64,000 nt of DNA from Tubulanus polymorphus (Eukaryota; Nemertea; Palaeonemertea; Tubulaniformes; Tubulanidae). The position numbers and the translations under genes were made by a program. The first letter of the stretch is position 1; every line of letters begins with the position of its first letter. Below are positions 34,691 through 46,935 of the stretch, piece by piece. Location of the stretch: positions 4,776,001-4,840,000 of the forward strand of contig NC_134026.1 of assembly GCF_964204645.1 (NCBI RefSeq), read 5' to 3'. A model generated the notes under the pieces. That model saw nothing but the letters and a program-made list of their open reading frames with translations. It had not been told where the DNA came from and searched no databases.

Positions 34691-37600
34691 TGCCATCAAA
34701 CTCCTTTTCAAATTTTGCTACAAGTGTTGTTCTGTCTATGTTCAGCGTTAATCATTAAATCGTAATTGCTTTTTTAAAAGTATTGACACCGAGACAGGTA
34801 AGTAACGCGACGAATTAACAGTGGTTTTATTGTGTTTATAAATACGATCCCGTCTCCGGCAGTCGACGACGATGCCTGAATCGAAATTTCGGAGAGACAA
34901 TTTCTTTTCTCGGGGCGGATATTTGAAAACCAATACATAAGCGTTGATAGAAATTGATCCGTTTAAGTCATGCACGAAATTGTCGTCGAGTCTCCGACGT
35001 TTAAAACGAGAACGGAAGAAATGGAGTCGCGTCGTCGAAGTGGCAGCAAGAAGCGACCGAGTACTGCTTCTCGTTAGCAATCAATGAATGCTAATTAAAG
35101 AGTTGTCCGCTTATATTGGCAATTACCTTCATTTCTCTCTACATTTCTCGAAGACGCGTAAGTCCCAATCTATCTCTATCCGTCTACCTTATAAGATTTT
35201 TTGCTTCGGAGACGTTTATTCCCGCACGCTACCCACCACCCGGTGTTTGTTTTTCAGCTCTCTCTCGCTCTCTCTATGCGTGGCCGGAGTCGCATCAGTC
35301 ATTTCGAATGACAATCTTAGTTTTCATTACTTACAGTCTAAACGGAGTAACCCGAGTTACTGTCTGTGAAAGATGGATGGATTCGTTGTAGAGATAGCCA
35401 GTGTTCACGGGATGAAAACTATCTTCACGCGATTATTCAATACACGCCGGCTTAACCATACTGAATTGCGCATTTTTATTCATTCTGTCTTTGAAAATCT
35501 TCTCGTGTCTGAAGCCGCTGTTTCACAATACACTAAAAGGAAGTAATCATCGCGGATGGGAATTCTCAATTGTAATCTCTTCAAAGCGTTAAATTGGATA
35601 TTTTTTCTAGCCGATGGTTCAAAAACGATTTTTAGTAGTTGTTCAGTTTTTGTCAGTTCTCCACTGTTATGCGATGATTGTTTACGAATGCCGCCCGCGA
35701 CTGAGGAACATGTTCCTGATCGATCATGATTTCACGCTATTGAAACCCAGTTTGCTGAACCTGATCAGATTCCCGGTCACATCCGTTTTGTATTCGGAGC
35801 ACTGAAATTCTGCCGAATAATTGGTTTCTTCTGAAACTATCTGATTAGCCATTCAATGAACTGAGTTTGGGGCTGCTCACACTCAACTTGGAGACAACCG
35901 CTTGAAAATTAATGGCCTGCGGCTCCAAAGAGAGTGTCACTTTATTGAATGACGTTTTCTTATTTTAGTTTTCCATTTCTTTGTATCGTGTCATCAGCTT
36001 TTAGAAATATCTACACCTGTATCACTGCTTATTTCATCAGCTGAATCACAAAGAGACTACTAAAATCTGCGTTCAGATTTTTGCTGTAGGGCTAACACGC
36101 ATCTATTATATTTTCGTAGATTTATTCGTTTTCGATATTTACCAAATGTTCATCGCTGTGATGGAAGAAGAGTTAAATCGATCAAACTTCATGGAATCTC
36201 AAACTGAACTTTGTAGCTGTATTTCTAAAAGAAGCTTCAATAGATATAAAAATTTTGTGTATTTGTTTTTCTCATAAAAACTGCAGTAAAACTAACTATA
36301 TACACTTCGTACGTTTTTTTTTTGGTCCATTGCAATAATTCAATGCTTCTTGGACGTAAGCAAAAAGACCCATGTGGTATGGACTACACAGCTATTAGCT
36401 GTCTGGCTTCTATAACACCATTGAAGGCATGAAAAGATCAGTGGCCATTTCTTCTGCCGCCGAAGCCGAGTCGATACGTATCTCGGCGAAGCCAATGGAC
36501 TCCTTTTTAGCGACGAGAGACACAATGAAATCAGATGATCGATACTTCCGATGCGTATTTGCGTGGCATTGATGTTCCTACGTACAATTCAATGACGAAA
36601 ATAGATTACCGTCCGGAATGCTTTAAACATACATCGAATCTCCTGTACGCTTATATATGGTATGGGATCGAGGATTCATGTACCAGTATTCGTAGAACTT
36701 CATCTTAACGTAGGTGAATTGCGCGGATTCTGTAAGTACCGATAATCATCTTAAACCTCTCTCCGACGGAGGCTGTCTATATGTATATACCTGTTGCAGT
36801 CACTATTCCATCTCTCTCGAGGCGTACGGCTGCATTAACGGCGCGCTCAAATACTGATGCTAATTCTCGATAGACGTCAAGAATGTACACTGAAGTGGGT
36901 GGACACCCTTGCCTCAGAATTGCCGATAATCCACGACTAACCGGAAATTGTATCGAACTGCGATATCGAACTCGCAGCTAGATCTAAAGATGCATTAAAG
37001 CTTTCGCATATTGCGTCGATAGCTCGATATCGAATCCTATACTCCTTCAATCGGTAAATACGGTACATAGTCAAAACTACTTCGAAACACCGAGTTGAGA
37101 TCGAGTGAGATTTTCAGAACGAAAGCCGAACGGCAATTTCACATCCAATAGTTAGCAATCGAATGGGTTCATAGTTGGTCTAAATGTGTGCCTGATATAG
37201 CCTTAAAACCATAGAATCGACTGATATTGATTTAAAACGGTGGCAGATATCTTAGATGATATTACATGTTCTTTATATATATACACGTAAGGTTTCCATG
37301 TTCATAATAAGACATTCATGTTTTCGATGGTGTTATTGGTCACGTATATTGTATGACATGTATCAACGGATGGCCTATAATTAGGTGTCGATGATTACCG
37401 ACCGAATTTGGGCGGAGACCTAAATGATTGTTGGTCATAAGACGGGTGCGTAATTAAACTTCGAGCGATGAATTTCTGAATAATTAATTTGGATTAATTA
37501 AAACCCTATTGCTCTATACGAGGAAATTGAGTTACTGATGAAAATTACCAGGCTACTGTGTGTGACTTTGAAGCCCATTCTGGATTTCTGGGCGATTTGT

Positions 37601-38220
37601 TGCCGATTTCCGTTGCTAGGGACAAATCCGGGTCTCGAAATTGAAAACTTGGCAATAGGGAGAAAAGCGATGGAGCGAGAAAAAAACAGTAGGAAGTTGT
37701 ATATTACGGGTGAGAAACTCATCTCGTATGTGAGCTGGATTTGGAAAACCGTTACTCTCAACCGAGTAGCAATCAGCGGAGGAAATGGACCAAAAATATC
37801 CGTTATGCGGCCGCATTTCGAATAATTTCCGTCAGCATCAATCCGGAGCCAAACCATTACGCGTAGCACGGTGTGATGAACTGAAGCGTCACGCGTTGAC
37901 CACGGGTCATCTGATTCACATCCCGCTGTCGCGATTACATATGACAGGTCCTCGGCGAACTTCCGACAACGGTCTTACGCCGAATGGTTGATATCATTAG
38001 CAGAATATATGGATAATCGATAACGCCATATTTTCGGAAGAATGGCTCTTTGCATGGAAGCTAAGTTGCTATAGTTGATGTGATATATAGGAGAAAGGTG
38101 ATGAAAGGTTCAAGCAATCAGTTGTTAAGTTGTATTTGCATATTTCTATTACCTGCTGGTACTTTCAAGCTGCATTTCCCAAATACTAGGAAAGCTTTGG
38201 AAAAGTTGTTGGAAATCTAG
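34691..38220. other. Unassigned; several open but unrecognised patches
   Basis: A consensus donor GAGACAG/GTAAGTA occurs at 34797 only 17 bp after an acceptor-like TTTTTTAAAAG, and GACGC/GTAAGT at 35157; neither has a supported exon. A CT microsatellite lies near 35255-35275. 37498-37991 is open in overlapping frames on both strands (123 codons minus, 95 and 68 plus) without recognisable motifs. Confidence 0.3.
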
Positions 38221-38499
38221 ATATTGGACATCCAGGTTAAAGACATATACTGAGTGAAGAAAAATCTTGAGGATAGGAAAGTGTCTTCTAAAGCTTTAAG
38301 TATTCTCAGTAGTATGGGTATTGGCACAGCCAACTGGGGCTAGCCACATTAGCTGTTAGCTCGATAAGTTGCCGAGTTAGTTGTGCAAGAAACCATATAT
38401 AACTATACTACTGAATACTTACAGCTAAGACACTTTCATTTTTCTCAAGACAGTTTTCTTCACTTGAGAATATATGTCTTCAAACTGGAAGTCCAATAT
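38221..38499. mobile_element. Long foldback element, ~280 bp hairpin
   Basis: The left arm starts ATATTGGACATCCAGGTT and the right arm ends AACTGGAAGTCCAATAT. Pairing continues through AAAGACATATACT, GAAAGTGTCTT and TAAGTATT on both sides, with arms of roughly 100 bp at about 80% complementarity. Inner GGCACAGCCAACT and AGTTAGTTGTGC also pair, so nearly the whole element folds. It is non-coding with no clear target duplication. Confidence 0.7.
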
Positions 38500-39652
38500 A
38501 CTACTATTTTCTAATCCTACTTTTCTGGTCAATACACTACGCTACGACCTATGCTGGTGAAAATTCTTGAAAATGTATAGATACATGAAAAAGAGGTTAT
38601 AAGACTTATCAATTGTTAATGATTCAGATAGATCTCCTGTGTGGATATATGAAGACTGTGACTACCGGTTTGCTATTCAATGGTAGACATTAGGAACTAC
38701 AGAACTCGCATTGTCATACGATGCTGAGAAGGGAAACCGTTCTCATCCTGACAATATACATTAAAAACAAGGGAAGCATAGTATCATTTATTCTTGCAAA
38801 GTATGATTTCCTTCATGGTCCAAGATAAACGAGACCATTACATCATACGAAGTGTATAATTTTTATCAGAAATGGAAACCGAGCCTGAAGCTGAATGTTG
38901 AAGATGAGTGTTTTAAATAACGTTAGCTCACAAGCGATAACTAGTCCTTCTACGTAATTTTGTTCATGGTTTTCGTCAGCCATGCTCAAAGAGTGGTAGT
39001 TCTGAGCGCAGGAAATATGATTACTGAGTATAATGAAGTGTTAGAAGATACGAGCCAATGTTACGATGCATCATGCTGAACTGATTCCGGACGACGGCAC
39101 TGGCAAAAATGCGATATGCAAACGATGGCAGTCGGTTTCGTGGCAGACAGTGTTTTAATGGAGATAAATTGTGCCGGACAAATTTTCATCGGCACATCGA
39201 GCTAAGAATTGAGAATCGCATCCGATGGGATTTCTAAATCAAGTGCGGCTCTGACTGTAAATGCTGTATTTGATGGAAAATCCTGTCAAACCTGATGTCG
39301 CTATTAATTCTGACTTCTCCATTATATACATTCATGGATACGAATTTGTATCACGCCACGCGATTTGACGGCCATTGCTTCATCTCTGATAAACTAGTTC
39401 GATTCTACCATTTTTATGCAATGATTGATTCAACCATGAATGTATTTACTCTGTCTTTTCAGAAATATAACAGTACCGGTCCGATCGTTCGTTGAAATAT
39501 ACCGCAGGATTTAGCTCAATACCAGTCAGAATCCGGTGAGTAGCGATTCTGTTTTGTATTCATGTCAATCGTCGCTGTGAGAACCTTGATGAAATTGTCT
39601 CTATTGTTGAATACGCGAAAAAAGCCTGATTTGAATTGCTTCGTCTTCTTAG
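38500..39652. other. Unassigned
   Basis: The ATG frame 39295-39495 (66 codons) has no motif. Nothing else recognised. A good acceptor tract (GCTTCGTCTTCTTAG) ends at 39652. Confidence 0.35.
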
Positions 39653-39854
39653 CATCTTAAGTCCATCGACTAAATGTGTCAAACTTGCAAAAATGTTTGC
39701 AATGCAGCAAATGTGCGCGCTAATGGAAGCTTGTTTTTATGAGGAAGCATTTAGGCGCCAAGAAAATAAATACCACTGCTCGAGTTATCCACAAAGTAAC
39801 CTGATCAACAAAATTAAGTCTTACCAATTCCACTGTAAACTAATTCATAGATAG
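39653..39854 (+). CDS. Candidate terminal exon, unknown
   Basis: After a pyrimidine-rich acceptor ending TTCTTAG the frame (one base, then ATC) reads ILSPSTKCVKLAKMF, then AMQQMCALMEACFYEEAFRR, and runs to TAG, 66 codons. It is rich in Met, Cys and charged residues and would form a helix. No family recognised. Random 60-codon frames after acceptor-like sites are not rare here. Confidence 0.2.
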
Positions 39855-40434
39855 ACAATGATGGGGGCACGCTGGGGGGAGGGGGGGGGTGATCTAGTCG
39901 GGTGACTAAATTTTTGGTAAACTCGCCTAGTGTTTCAGGAGTTTTAGGTGGATCCTCCATTGGAAAGTGGAAGTATGGTCGAGAACAGAATAATCGCTGA
40001 TACCAAAACTTCTGATTTTGTCACTTGTGCTTTGTAACATGTATAATTGATTACAGATACACGCGCATATATGTATATATCAACAGTAGCTATTACATAA
40101 CTAGACGGAGGACTGAGAAATGATTACATGTGGCTACGAATTGGCTCTGAATTGCTGATGTCCCGGAGGATCAGTGCTGGCGAACTCATGCGCACATCAT
40201 GGAGTCATTAGCTAACATTAAAAACTGATTGTTGCATAATGCATTAACTACTTCGGCCACACACAAAACCACAAACTGTGTTGGATCTCATATAATATTA
40301 CTACAAAATGCATAAAATGGCGGAGATTACGATACATTCACCATTAAAAAAAATCACACTTATGATCTTAGTATAGATATCGCCTTACTTGTTGGCATGA
40401 TATTTGGTATTATCTTTAAACAAGAAAAATGACT
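39855..40434. other. Unassigned
   Basis: A poly-G patch lies at about 39873-39890. No gene. Confidence 0.4.
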
Positions 40435-40615
40435 CGAAAGTTGATTGACACTTGAAAAATAACACACATATACTGCTTAATATTGTCGACATTATATAAT
40501 GCATTATAAATTATGTATGATCAAGGATCAATAATTGAATTGAATTGACTCTATTGACCCCTAGTCTTGCCCAGATATATTGATTACGTAGTGCACACCC
40601 TCACACAAATTCACA
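40435..40615 (+). repeat. Dispersed repeat, family shared with 7741-8036
   Basis: It has the same ordered blocks as 7741-8036 (AAAATAACACACATAT, ATAATTGAATTGAATTGA, TATTGATTACGTAGTGCAC) but is shorter in the middle. Non-coding. Confidence 0.5.
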
Positions 40616-42135
40616 AACCTTTTTACTAGTAATTGAACTTGGGGGAATAAACTGTACTTTTAATCATTATAACATCGCTACAGTTCTTCAGGCTATTATC
40701 TTTCTGCTGCCATGACATGATGGAAAACCATGCGTTTTGATCAACTTTTATCTTCAGATGTTGTATTCGGTTCCATCATTATACACGTAGAATTATTTGA
40801 TATATAGAAAGCGTTCCTATCAAAACTGTCTCGTATTTGTTGCTATTTGAAACTCTTGTGACCTTCGCAATAATAAGCTCCATCCATTGCTATTAGTGAA
40901 ATATGTATTAGACTATAACCTTATTGTAACTGACTGAGTACAGCACGTTTTAAGATGGTAGGCAGTTACAAATTACTGCCATCGATTGTCATTACGGATA
41001 TTACTTAAAACTAATGGAAAAAGACTCTTCTGCAGGTTTTAGAGAAGGTGAGCCGTTTACCGGGACATTCATTAGCTCACATGTTGGAGAAGTTTTATAT
41101 AATTACTTATATCTCGTAGTGGGTTTTGTCAACATTTGCCGTATCGTTTTTCCGAACTGCACCGAACTCAACAAGCTTCAGTAACAGGTATATTTTAGTT
41201 ATCATGTTATCGAGTAAGCGTTTAAGAGAACTCGTTCAGACAATGGCGTGCCATCGAAATCGATTCCTCGTTATAGAAAAATGTCGAACTTCTTCTTAGA
41301 CATGTTTGTACGCGCATGTGCGTGTGTTTGTTAGTCGAAGTCCTTTCTTCGTCTTGTCGGATCGCTCGTGGCTGTCACCGTTTAACGGCGAACTATAATT
41401 ATAATTCGTCGACTCGGTTTGTTTAAGAAGCCGCACTGGATCCGCCGCAGAAACAGTGCACCGATAATCGCGAACAACGCAGATAGATTCGTCGTCTAGG
41501 CGTCGAGAGAAAATTCAGTAGCCCCCGGCAATTTTCGTCTGAGGAATTCAATGTGACATTCAGCATTGCTGTTTTAATTGTCAGATACGTCGACATTGAC
41601 GTCCATCATTAAATCTAATAACCTACTGATCATAGAGAAAATATCGATTTGGTTTTTGAGTTATTACAACTGTTATCAGCTTATCAACTTAAAAAAATGT
41701 GATTTGTCAGTTCCTTACTCTCGGAGGCGTCTGCGTCGCATGCAATCCCAATCATTTGAGAAACCTGAATAATTTTGAATGAAGATATAAAATTTCGTGT
41801 ATTGTTACAAATCTCACAAATCGCACGTAAATTCCTGCTTCTTAATTAATTTCGATAGAGCATCTCCAAGCACTACATGAAATTTGGAAATTTGATCCGT
41901 TTAATTTTTCCTGCCTCAGAAAAATAAGACAACGGAAAATAATCAATCCTGTTGAACGGGATTCGTGTTGATGTCGATGAAGGATGTTCAATTGATTATC
42001 ATCCCGATCACGAAATTTTATACAATTACAGAGAAAACTTGATCCACACAGTGTGGCTTTGCCAAGACTGCACTCAAAACCCATGATTCCAGTAGAACAT
42101 CAAATTTCGATGCTTACAGAGCTAACGATTTACTC
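40616..42135. other. Unassigned; CpG-rich patch
   Basis: 41320-41530 is CpG-rich, resembling promoter-type DNA, but no TATA box or donor is placed convincingly. The minus frame 41842-42084 and plus frame 41578-41772 have no motif. Confidence 0.35.
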
Positions 42136-42419
42136 CGGGCCAAATTGGCACTGATCAGGCCTGAGTCAAATTTGGCTCATGCCTAATTAGAGAGTGCATT
42201 CACATGCAAACCACAAGCGAAGTGGGTCATTTCCAGTACCAGTTGCGATTCACAAGCAAATGTACCATGCCAGAATTTGGCTCGGGCCTGGACCGATGTT
42301 TTTGGTCGGGTCAGGGTTAGACCCATTGGGACCCATGTGAAAAGTTGTTCAAGGCCTAATTTGGCACTGGCAAAATTTAGCCCAAATCAACAATGCTCGT
42401 GTGATAGTGGCTTTAGCCA
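42136..42419 (+). mobile_element. MITE family G, copy 1
   Basis: It contains GGGCCAAATTGGCACTGATC then AGGCCTGA, CCTAATTAGAG, and GGACCGATGTTTTTGG, shared in order with 60347-60600 and, inverted, 55178-55346. It ends with GTGTGATAGTGGCT, the inverted counterpart of AGCCACGATCACAC that starts the 60-kb copy. The family therefore has terminal inverted repeats, with this copy keeping the 3' end. Confidence 0.6.
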
Positions 42420-42866
42420 TTGTCGGGGCAGCAATCTGGCAAACCCGGTGAAAGTGTACACCGGGCTTAAGTTATGAATCAAACTTATGATTACGATAAC
42501 GTAGTTAATCGTCAGCTATGTTTTGTCCTCGAGTTTGTACTTCAGGCAAACAGCCGTATTTATGTCAATAGCGTTGGGGGATGGTTTAATTGTTTTTGCT
42601 CGTGTAGTGTAATTTGTGGTAATCGTGGTTACACCACTATTCCCAGTCTAATAGCCGCGTAATGAAGTGCCTTGATTCTAACAGTAAGACTGACGTTGAT
42701 TATCCAAGTCAAGGGTAATTTATAGATTGCTTTAACCCCCTTGGACCTGAACTATGTTTATTTTCGTTCTACTACGAGGTCTATGTATCTGTGAATCTAC
42801 GTATTTGTAAATATGTAAAAAATGTGATAGTTTGAAATCTAAGAAGTTACGCTGAATCGGAAGTTG
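42420..42866. other. Unassigned
   Basis: Nothing recognised; the 62-codon frame at 42474-42662 has no motif. Confidence 0.4.
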
Positions 42867-42892
42867 AAAAACTAACATTCATGTTAGTTTTT
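42867..42892. repeat. Hairpin with 12-bp perfect arms
   Basis: AAAAACTAACAT and ATGTTAGTTTTT are separated by two bases. It abuts the 40-bp palindrome that follows. Confidence 0.9.
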
Positions 42893-42932
42893 CATTTTAC
42901 CTGATGATATCATGATATCATCAGGTAAAATG
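42893..42932. repeat. Perfect 40-bp palindrome
   Basis: CATTTTACCTGATGATATCA is followed immediately by its exact reverse complement. About 50 bp downstream, TTATAATTGTGGGAT matches 15 bases of the tail of the 711-921 element, so this may be a related palindromic element. Confidence 0.9.
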
Positions 42933-43442
42933 ACCCAGCTATGTGTTACTTTTCAATCAAATCACTGTGTCCAATTTTTATAATTGTGGGATGACAGCAC
43001 ATGGACTGCACGGAGTATTTTTTCGATCTATATATAAGCAATTCTACGCATTCATATTGATGTGCTGTTCCAACAATAATGTTCTAAACATTGAGTGTGG
43101 TTACAAAGCTTAAGGGACAGCACCTCCCACTGAAATCAAACATCAATCAAATATTTCGTTTGATGTCGTTTTTCCATCTTTGCTTTGTTTTCTATGGTGG
43201 AATCATCACCAAGTTTTAGTGGGTGGGAAAGGTGGTGTACATACATGTAGGCCTTTGCTTATATACAAATGTTATTTTTACTGTATATGTTTATTGAGAT
43301 GTCTTGAGGAGATGGTGTTTCAGGGGTATTATATATCGATATCGCAGAACACATCAATGATGTCATTCCATGTCCTCTAGACGAAATTATCTTTTTATTT
43401 GATGGATAGGATACTTTTTTTCATGACTATTTTTGGGTCATT
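42933..43442. other. Unassigned
   Basis: The only nameable item is TTATAATTGTGGGAT at about 42979-42993 (see the neighbouring palindrome). Confidence 0.4.
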
Positions 43443-43779
43443 TTCCCCGGCAGGGACTCGTGTACCTGATGGCATCACTAGACTCAGCCACGGCATGAAA
43501 CCCTGCTACACTAGACCGGGTGCACATGTACATGTGCAGGTTTGCCGCGCAAAAACTTGCCTATCAAATTGCCTGTTATATAATCCTGAGACAAATTTCA
43601 TGGATAAAAACTCCAACTGGAAAAATCCACTGGAAAATAAAACATGATTTCTGATTGGCTAATAATGACATCATCTAAGCTGTGCATGTACGTGCGTACC
43701 CGGTCTAGTTTAGCTGGATTTCGTGCCGTGGCTTAGTCTAGCGATGCCATCAAGTACGAATCCCTGCCGGGGGAGGATG
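43443..43779. mobile_element. Long-TIR element with tRNA-like ends, copy 1
   Basis: Inverted ends of about 75 bp: the left starts CCCCGGCAGGGACTCGTG and includes GATGGCATCACTAGACTCAG and CACGGCATGAAACCCTGC. The right end is the diverged reverse complement (TTCGTGCCGTGGCTTAGTC, then GAATCCCTGCCGGGGGAGG). The right end, read forward, has an A-box-like GTGGCTTAGTCTAG and a B-box-like stretch. The centre is short and non-coding. Imperfect TATTTTTGGGT / TATTTGGGT flanks are not secure target duplications. Confidence 0.7.
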
Positions 43780-44362
43780 TATTTGGGTGCGCTAAGAATA
43801 ATCTAATGTTTTAAGTTTACCCGCTGAAAGTAAAAATACGAATGATTCAAGCGTATCGATTTTGTATTTTTAGTGTCAAAATTCTCGAGTGGTGGTACAT
43901 CGAGTAATATGATACTGACGTAACGTGTCATAATAGTCTATAATGCAGATATAGAGATGTTCTTTCCGTATCATATTCGTTGATCTACCGTTTGCTTCCC
44001 GAGTATTAGTCGTAGTAAATACGAAATCGATTCGCCGGTGGCCGATGTCGCTCGCTACCCGAGTTTCGGGCGTTAATCTTAAGACAAACGCGGCGCGGCT
44101 CGCGTGTCAGAAGTGCGGCGTCGCCGAGCGACTGTGATGTTATTGACATCTTGCGGTAGCGAGCGAAGGCAATTTATTGGACGCTCGCAGGGATTTATAT
44201 GAAACGCAGTATCTATCATAGTCATCGTCGACGTGTCAAGTGATAAAGGTCGCCGCAGATAGCTCAACATTATATTTTTATTGGATCAGTTTTTTCAAGC
44301 TAATAAAGATTTTCAAAGGCATTTTGTAAGCGATAGGTAAAAGAGATTTGACGATCCTGGAA
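43780..44362. other. Unassigned; CpG-rich patch
   Basis: 44030-44170 is CpG-rich and open on the minus strand for 63 codons (44079-44270), without a motif. It separates two elements of one family. Confidence 0.35.
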
Positions 44363-44692
44363 GAGACATCGTCCCCCGGCAGAGATTCGAACCTGATGGC
44401 GTCGAGACTCGCCAAGGTATGAAACCCTGCCACACTAGCCCGAGTGCGCATCTACATACACAACTTAGATGATATCATTAGCCAATCGGAAATCCAAACA
44501 GAGGATATTATCGCCGGTTTTTCCATTTATAATTTATGTATGAAATTGGCCTCATCGCGCAATCTGATTGGCAAACCTGCTCGTGTACCACACGGGCTAA
44601 AGTCTGTCCCAGTGGTGGCAGGGTTTCGTGCCGTGGCTGAGTCTAGTGATGCTTCTCGGGTTTGAATCCCTGCCGAGGGAGGATATGAACAG
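44363..44692. mobile_element. Long-TIR element with tRNA-like ends, copy 2
   Basis: Same architecture as 43443-43779: the left begins CCCCCGGCAGAGATTCGAAC, and the right ends GGGTTTGAATCCCTGCCGAG then GGAGGA. The right end contains TGGCTGAGTCTAG (44634-44646) and GGTTTGAATCC (44659-44669), spaced about 25 bp, close to the tRNA A and B boxes. The interior differs from copy 1 except near the ends. The 73-codon frame across it is not a gene. Confidence 0.7.
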
Positions 44693-45240
44693 TTTTTTGA
44701 TGGATCGAATGATAACCGTATTGTGTGACCATCTTAGAAATCCTTAAGTTAACCGTACCTTTACCGTAACTAATAAATGATCAGGAATTGATCAGAAATG
44801 ATTGATATATTTTACTTTGTTTCTGCTATGTGTATTACATAAAAGAACTGAACTAACTATATTGTGAACTTACACATTACCCTGTGATCAGATAATGTCC
44901 GTGATTTTTGATTTATCGATAGTGAACTATGAGAACCAAATAATGGTTATTACGTGACTTATATAGCGTAGCAAACTTTATTCTAGGCGCTTTTTGTATG
45001 GAGTAGAGATTTTTTTTCAGGAATAAATGGAAGGGATAAAAGATGAAAAAGATTTAACTATTGCAGATGTTTTGACTTAACAGCAAAATAATAACAATTT
45101 TCCTATTTGTTGGAATCTTGGAAGAGCTGTAGAAATACAAAGGAATGAAAATTGTATTGTATTGTATTGAATTGAAACGATGGGAGAAATGAAGTAAACT
45201 AGCTTTTTTTGCAACTATTCAGATTGAAAGTCAAGACAGA
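44693..45240. other. Unassigned AT-rich sequence
   Basis: A short ATTGT pentamer run lies near 45150-45170. Nothing else. Confidence 0.4.
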
Positions 45241-45467
45241 CTTAGGCCAAAAAAAATTGATACCTTGTTTCTCCGCTCTGCTGAGCTTAAATGTTGACCC
45301 GGCCGGCCGCCTATCTACCCTATACATTACTTTTTTTAAAATCGTGATCAATTTCACCATAACAGACCCGGCCGCTATAGAAATGAACTGTTTATAAATT
45401 TTATCATATTTTACAAAAATGACCCGGCCGCTGCGGAGAAACAAGGTATCATTTTTGTTTAGCCTTA
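45241..45467. mobile_element. Foldback element with repeated GACCCGGCCG
   Basis: The left TGATACCTTGTTTCTCCGC (about 45258-45276) and the right GCGGAGAAACAAGGTATCA are perfect inverted repeats, with weaker pairing outward (TTAGGCC / AGCCTTA). The decamer GACCCGGCCG occurs at about 45296, 45365 and 45421 in otherwise AT-rich sequence. The 153-codon minus frame spanning it is an AT-rich chance frame over a repeat. Confidence 0.65.
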
Positions 45468-46935
45468 TCAAAGAAAAAATAATAAAAAAGAAATTTTTTG
45501 GGATAAGAATAACGATAGAAATATATATAAAACAAAAGAAGATTTTCGAAAGCTCTACTCCAAAAAAGGCCTTGGCTACAAAAGGAAACTTCTGTATTGG
45601 ACACATGGCCTGCTTGGAAAGTTCATGAAGTCTAAACAGAGAAATCAAATAATTACACATCCAGTTTAATTTGAGTCGATATCATATATATAATTTCACT
45701 GCCAAATTTGATTGGTTTTCTATCCTGTAGTAAGATATTCAAGATCGTTGCCATTTTGAAATTTGACCTGGCAAAAAAAAGCAACTGATCTGATGTCAAT
45801 TCTTAAGACATGTAAAGATCATCAAAAAATACAAACAAATTTTCATGGAATCTACATTCAACACGATATAATGTCGACACGGATATATTCTTTTCTATGA
45901 CATTTACGTATGCCCGTAGAATGCTGAATTATTTTATGACCGGTTTCAACATTGTCGCGAACTGTTTGATAATGGTAGTAATAATAAAAGTAATAACGCG
46001 TATGCATTCCGTTTCGCTAAGTCATATCTCGGGATCCGTCTTCTCGAGCGAACTTTCTTTTTTCAAGCTTTTTGTGCGAATAAACGGCGAAACGTCAAGA
46101 TGACTACGTCTATAGAGAAACTTATCGATTCTCAATACAAACGCATTGAACTTTCTCGGAATGATTTTCTTTAACTATATTTAGAAGGTTATAACTGCGC
46201 GCCGCATTGAATTTTATACGTTATCGGTGATCACATGACATTTCGTAGTTTTTATTAATCGTGCACACACATCAGAACGCGAAAGAATTTTTAAATACTC
46301 AATACAAGTTTTAAGTTTTTTTTTCTGTCCCCTTGTCAAAACATATTCATCATAAGACTATTGATAAAATACACGCAGTAAACTAATATCAAAGGACGTG
46401 TTTGTGTTACGTATCTGAAGATGACGTTTTTGTCTGAGGAGTTTACAACATCCCTGAGGCAGTCGTTCAAACAGCTAGTATGTCGAGTGTGAAAACTATA
46501 CGATTTGAACGTTTAGCTCGCTAGGGGCAGACTTTGACTGTAGCACAAAGAAATGAAAAGGCCAAGCTGTTTAAAAGGGCAAGTATCCTCGTTGCCAAAA
46601 CAGGAGTCTGGATAAATAAGGAATTTCAGTACCTGTCATAATGCAATTTCCAGGCACTTGAGTGACTAATAGAGGATAAAAGCGTATATACCGGTAGGGC
46701 AAAGTCTTGTACAGCGGACTGCTGCTGTATTAGTTCCGGGTTGAAAAGAGTTGCCCCAAAAATTGTGCAGTTTTTCTAAAGGGCACAGGAATATTGCGAC
46801 AGGAGCTCACATTCTTTGGGCTCTCTCTGCATCCACCTGACCTTACCCTATCGATAAACCATTAAATTATTTCATTTAGATTTTCAGTCTTAAGTCTGAT
46901 TCTGAAGGCTTGGTATAGAATGGTTTAGGTCGTCA
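45468..46935. other. Unassigned
   Basis: The frame 45897-46103 has no motif. Near 46420 TATCTGAAGATGACG resembles the start of the palindromic-element tail, but nothing follows. No gene. Confidence 0.35.

Noticed and set aside
45199-45660. 153-codon minus-strand open frame
   Set aside because: It spans the foldback element at 45241-45467 and very A/T-rich DNA, is dominated by F, I, K and L, and starts outside any splice context.
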